From JANRKB01 sp033763695 (lineage in GTDB: Bacteria > Planctomycetota > Phycisphaerae > Phycisphaerales > UBA1924), in contig JANRKB010000044.1 in NCBI GenBank assembly GCA_033763695.1, positions 1 through 8,116 of the forward strand: DNA of 8,116 nucleotides, read 5' to 3'. Position numbers and translations under genes: made by a program. Below the pieces are notes generated by a model. That model ran no database searches, was not told where the DNA came from, and saw only the letters and a program-made list of their open reading frames with translations. Positions 6,389 to 8,116 of this stretch are shown in pieces. Position 1 is the stretch's first letter; each line of letters opens with the position of its first letter.

Positions 6389-7711
6389 ATGGGCGATATC
6401 GCACTGCGAGTTCGAGGGCTGGGCAAACGCTACCTGATCGGTGCGTCGCTTGACCCCCAGCGCATGTTTGTCCACACCGCGCTGGACATGATCCGCGACC
6501 CTTTCCGGCGCGTCATGTCGGTGATGCGCGGCGATGCGACGTTCATCGATCAGAAAGAGTTCTGGGCGCTGCGTGATCTGAACTTCGAGATCAAGCACGG
6601 CGAGGTCGTTGGCATCCTGGGCCGCAACGGCGCGGGCAAGAGCACGCTGCTGAAGATCCTGTCGCGCATCACCGCCCCCACCGTCGGCGTCGCAGAGATC
6701 TACGGCTCGATCGGCGCCCTGCTTGAAGTGGGCGCGGCGTTTCACATCGAACTGTCGGCCCGCGACAATATCTATCTGCACGGCGCGATCTATGGGCGCA
6801 GCAAGCGCGAGACAGATCGCATCTTTGACGAGATCATCGAGTTCTCCGAGCTGGGCGAGTTCGTGGACACGCCCGTCAAGAAGTTCTCCAGCGGCATGTA
6901 CTCGCGGCTGGCGTTCTCGGTGGCGGCACACTTCTCGACCGACATCCTCGTCGTGGACGAGGTGCTCGCGACCGGTGATGCGAAGTTTGTGAAGAAATGC
7001 CTCTCCAAGATGCAGAACGTCGCGATGACGGGACGCACCGTGCTGTTCGTAAGCCACAGCATCGATTCGGTCCGCCGCCTGTGCACACGCGGCATCCTGC
7101 TTGAGCACGGACGGGTGGTCGCGGACGGCACGGCGACCGAGATCGCCGAGCAGTATCAGTCGGCGACGGACGACAAGGGCGAGTCGATCCTGCCGGGGCC
7201 GGAGACGATCTGGACGGAGAAGGACGCGCCGAAGTTCCCGAATCGGAATGTGCGACTTCGGGCGGTGCGCGCGATCGATGATGCGCGTACGGCACGCAAC
7301 TCGTATGACGTCACGGAGTCTTTCTGCATCGAGATCGAGTACGAGGTCATCAAGCCCGGGCCGCTGCTGAGCGCGCACCTGTACTTCTACGACGCGGCGG
7401 GTGCGCTTGCGTTTGCATCGCTCGACAACCTGGACACGCCGTATGCGGGCCGGGTGCAACCGGCGGGCATTCATCGCTGTCGCTGCCGCGTGCCGGCGCA
7501 TCTGCTGAACGAGGGAATCTTCTCGATCGAGTACACGCTGTGCACCAATCCGACGACGGATCAGTATGCGACAGCGCCGGGGTGCCTCGTGCTGACGATC
7601 ACCGATGCGCGGCGTCCGGGCGGCGTGCGCGGCGACTGGTCACGCGACTGGTTCCGTTGCCCGGTTCGCCCTCGTCTGGCGTGGGAGTTTGATCAGCCGT
7701 TCAACGCGTGA
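6389..7711 (+). CDS. wzt: ABC polysaccharide exporter ATPase with C-terminal glycan-binding-type domain (Wzt-like)
   Basis: A 440-residue cytoplasmic ATPase that powers the adjacent permease. The nucleotide-binding domain covers about residues 4-258: A-loop region KRYLIG (13-18), Walker A GRNGAGKST (78-86), a Wzt-type segment LLEVGAAFHIELSARDNIYL (111-130), the signature FSSGM (166-170) in the form usual for polysaccharide exporters rather than LSGGQ, Walker B DILVVDE (185-191, Glu191 catalytic), D-loop LATGD (193-197) and H-loop VSH (221-223). About 40 residues between the first strand and Walker A (18-58) are also typical of this subfamily. Residues from about 285 to 440 are rich in beta strands (CIEIEYEVI, LLSAHLYFYDAAGALAF, IFSIEYTL, CLVLTITD) and fit the Wzt C-terminal carbohydrate-binding beta-sandwich. 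In studied systems that domain recognises the finished O-antigen end. Such a domain predicts selective export of a capped glycan; which cap is unknown. Confidence 0.95.
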   Translation: MGDIALRVRGLGKRYLIGASLDPQRMFVHTALDMIRDPFRRVMSVMRGDATFIDQKEFWALRDLNFEIKHGEVVGILGRNGAGKSTLLKILSRITAPTVGVAEIYGSIGALLEVGAAFHIELSARDNIYLHGAIYGRSKRETDRIFDEIIEFSELGEFVDTPVKKFSSGMYSRLAFSVAAHFSTDILVVDEVLATGDAKFVKKCLSKMQNVAMTGRTVLFVSHSIDSVRRLCTRGILLEHGRVVADGTATEIAEQYQSATDDKGESILPGPETIWTEKDAPKFPNRNVRLRAVRAIDDARTARNSYDVTESFCIEIEYEVIKPGPLLSAHLYFYDAAGALAFASLDNLDTPYAGRVQPAGIHRCRCRVPAHLLNEGIFSIEYTLCTNPTTDQYATAPGCLVLTITDARRPGGVRGDWSRDWFRCPVRPRLAWEFDQPFNA

Positions 7712-7786
7712 TGCGTTTGCGCGGCGTGCGTGGGCGCGTCGCGGGTGTGGACGGCTGTGGGCAGTTGTCTTCTGCGAGCACACGTC
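7712..7786 (+). other. 75-nt spacer between wzt and the SGNH-like gene
   Basis: No terminator-like hairpin with a T-run and no clear promoter is visible. Only a weak GCGAG lies about 8 nt before the next ATG. The gene downstream could be transcribed from the wzm promoter. Confidence 0.45.
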
Positions 7787-8116
7787 ATGGCCAAGTTCGC
7801 CCGGCTCGAGCATGTGCAGGCGCATCCGGACTACGTGCCGATGAGCATGGTCTTTCGGCCGTTTGTGATGTGCATTCACACGCCGGACTATCACACCAAC
7901 TCGGTGAACACCGACCGACTGGGATGGCGCGTGCAGTATGGCCCCGACGGCGAGCGACTGGACCTGGACACGCTGCGAGATCGCTACGCGATGTGCGATG
8001 TGCTGGTGGGCAACAGCACGATCTTCGGCGTGGACGCAACCAGCGACCATCACACCACCGGGGCGCATCTGAATCGCCTGCGGCAGCGGAGCGATCCGGG
8101 CGTGCCGCTGGTGAGC
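7787..8116 (+). CDS. Putative SGNH-hydrolase-fold protein, 5' part only (cut by right edge)
   Basis: One open frame runs from ATG 7787 to the window end, 110 codons with no stop. After about 70 residues that include DYHTNSVNTDRLGWRV (35-50), a hydrophobic strand leads into DVLVGNSTIFGVDATSDHHT, followed by a helix-like segment and a second strand (GVPLVS) at the edge. A strand ending in G-[GN]-S-T-x-x-G followed by a helix is the block I nucleophile turn of SGNH/GDSL-type hydrolases that use GGST or GNST instead of GDS, so the serine of GNST is the candidate catalytic residue. The later blocks, including the DxxH dyad, lie outside the window. SGNH proteins in glycan loci often add or remove acyl groups, which would suit its place after the exporter. 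No signal peptide is evident from this start. An in-frame GTG at 7757 is an alternative start. The frame choice is secure; the fold is moderately supported. Confidence 0.65.
   Translation, partial: MAKFARLEHVQAHPDYVPMSMVFRPFVMCIHTPDYHTNSVNTDRLGWRVQYGPDGERLDLDTLRDRYAMCDVLVGNSTIFGVDATSDHHTTGAHLNRLRQRSDPGVPLVS

Noticed and set aside
6173..7501. 442-codon minus-strand open frame opposite wzm and wzt
   Set aside because: It is antisense to the intact Walker A, signature and Walker B of the ATPase and is rich in Arg/His/Asp without recognisable structure.
7711..7786. ATG at 7711 overlapping the wzt stop (TGATG) as start of a coupled gene
   Set aside because: That frame translates to Arg/Gly/Ala-rich sequence without structure; the frame starting at 7787 carries the GNST turn.

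Overview
The window is GC-rich DNA, roughly two-thirds G+C by eye, and densely coding on both sides of one divergent promoter region. It looks like part of a cell-surface polysaccharide locus of a Gram-negative-type bacterium that uses the ABC-transporter-dependent (Wzm/Wzt) export route. The dehydrogenase, beta-helix and SGNH proteins would suit a member of the Planctomycetota (Phycisphaerae-like), but no marker gene is present, so that placement is a low-confidence guess.

Leftward arm (minus strand, read from about 5441 down to 1). First comes a 518-residue GT-B-like surface-glycan protein (3885-5441). A 170-nt gap follows, then a Gfo/Idh/MocA NAD(P)-dependent dehydrogenase (2704-3714), a membrane-anchored right-handed beta-helix protein (1713-2666), a second, divergent Gfo/Idh/MocA dehydrogenase (702-1667), and a second GT-B-like protein cut by the left edge (1-666). 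The last four are 35-45 nt apart and look like one operon. The two outer proteins share several motifs in the same order, so the arm is roughly symmetrical: transferase, dehydrogenase, beta-helix, dehydrogenase, transferase.

Rightward arm (plus strand, from 5520). An ABC-2 permease of the Wzm type (5520-6386) is followed after 2 nt by its ATPase of the Wzt type with a C-terminal extension (6389-7711). After 75 nt comes the start of a protein that looks like an SGNH-hydrolase-fold enzyme (7787-8116, cut by the right edge).

How they could work together (inference): the dehydrogenases would make or modify a nucleotide sugar, the GT-B-like proteins would add sugars or process sugar nucleotides, and Wzm/Wzt would export the finished glycan, with the Wzt C-terminal domain recognising it. 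The beta-helix and SGNH proteins would be candidates for trimming, epimerising or (de)acylating the polymer. The 78-nt divergent region holds a candidate -10 box for each direction very close to each first start codon, while genes inside the leftward arm carry clear Shine-Dalgarno sequences. This suggests that the two lead genes may be translated from leaderless or near-leaderless mRNAs. I saw no tRNA, rRNA, CRISPR array, insertion sequence or convincing terminator.
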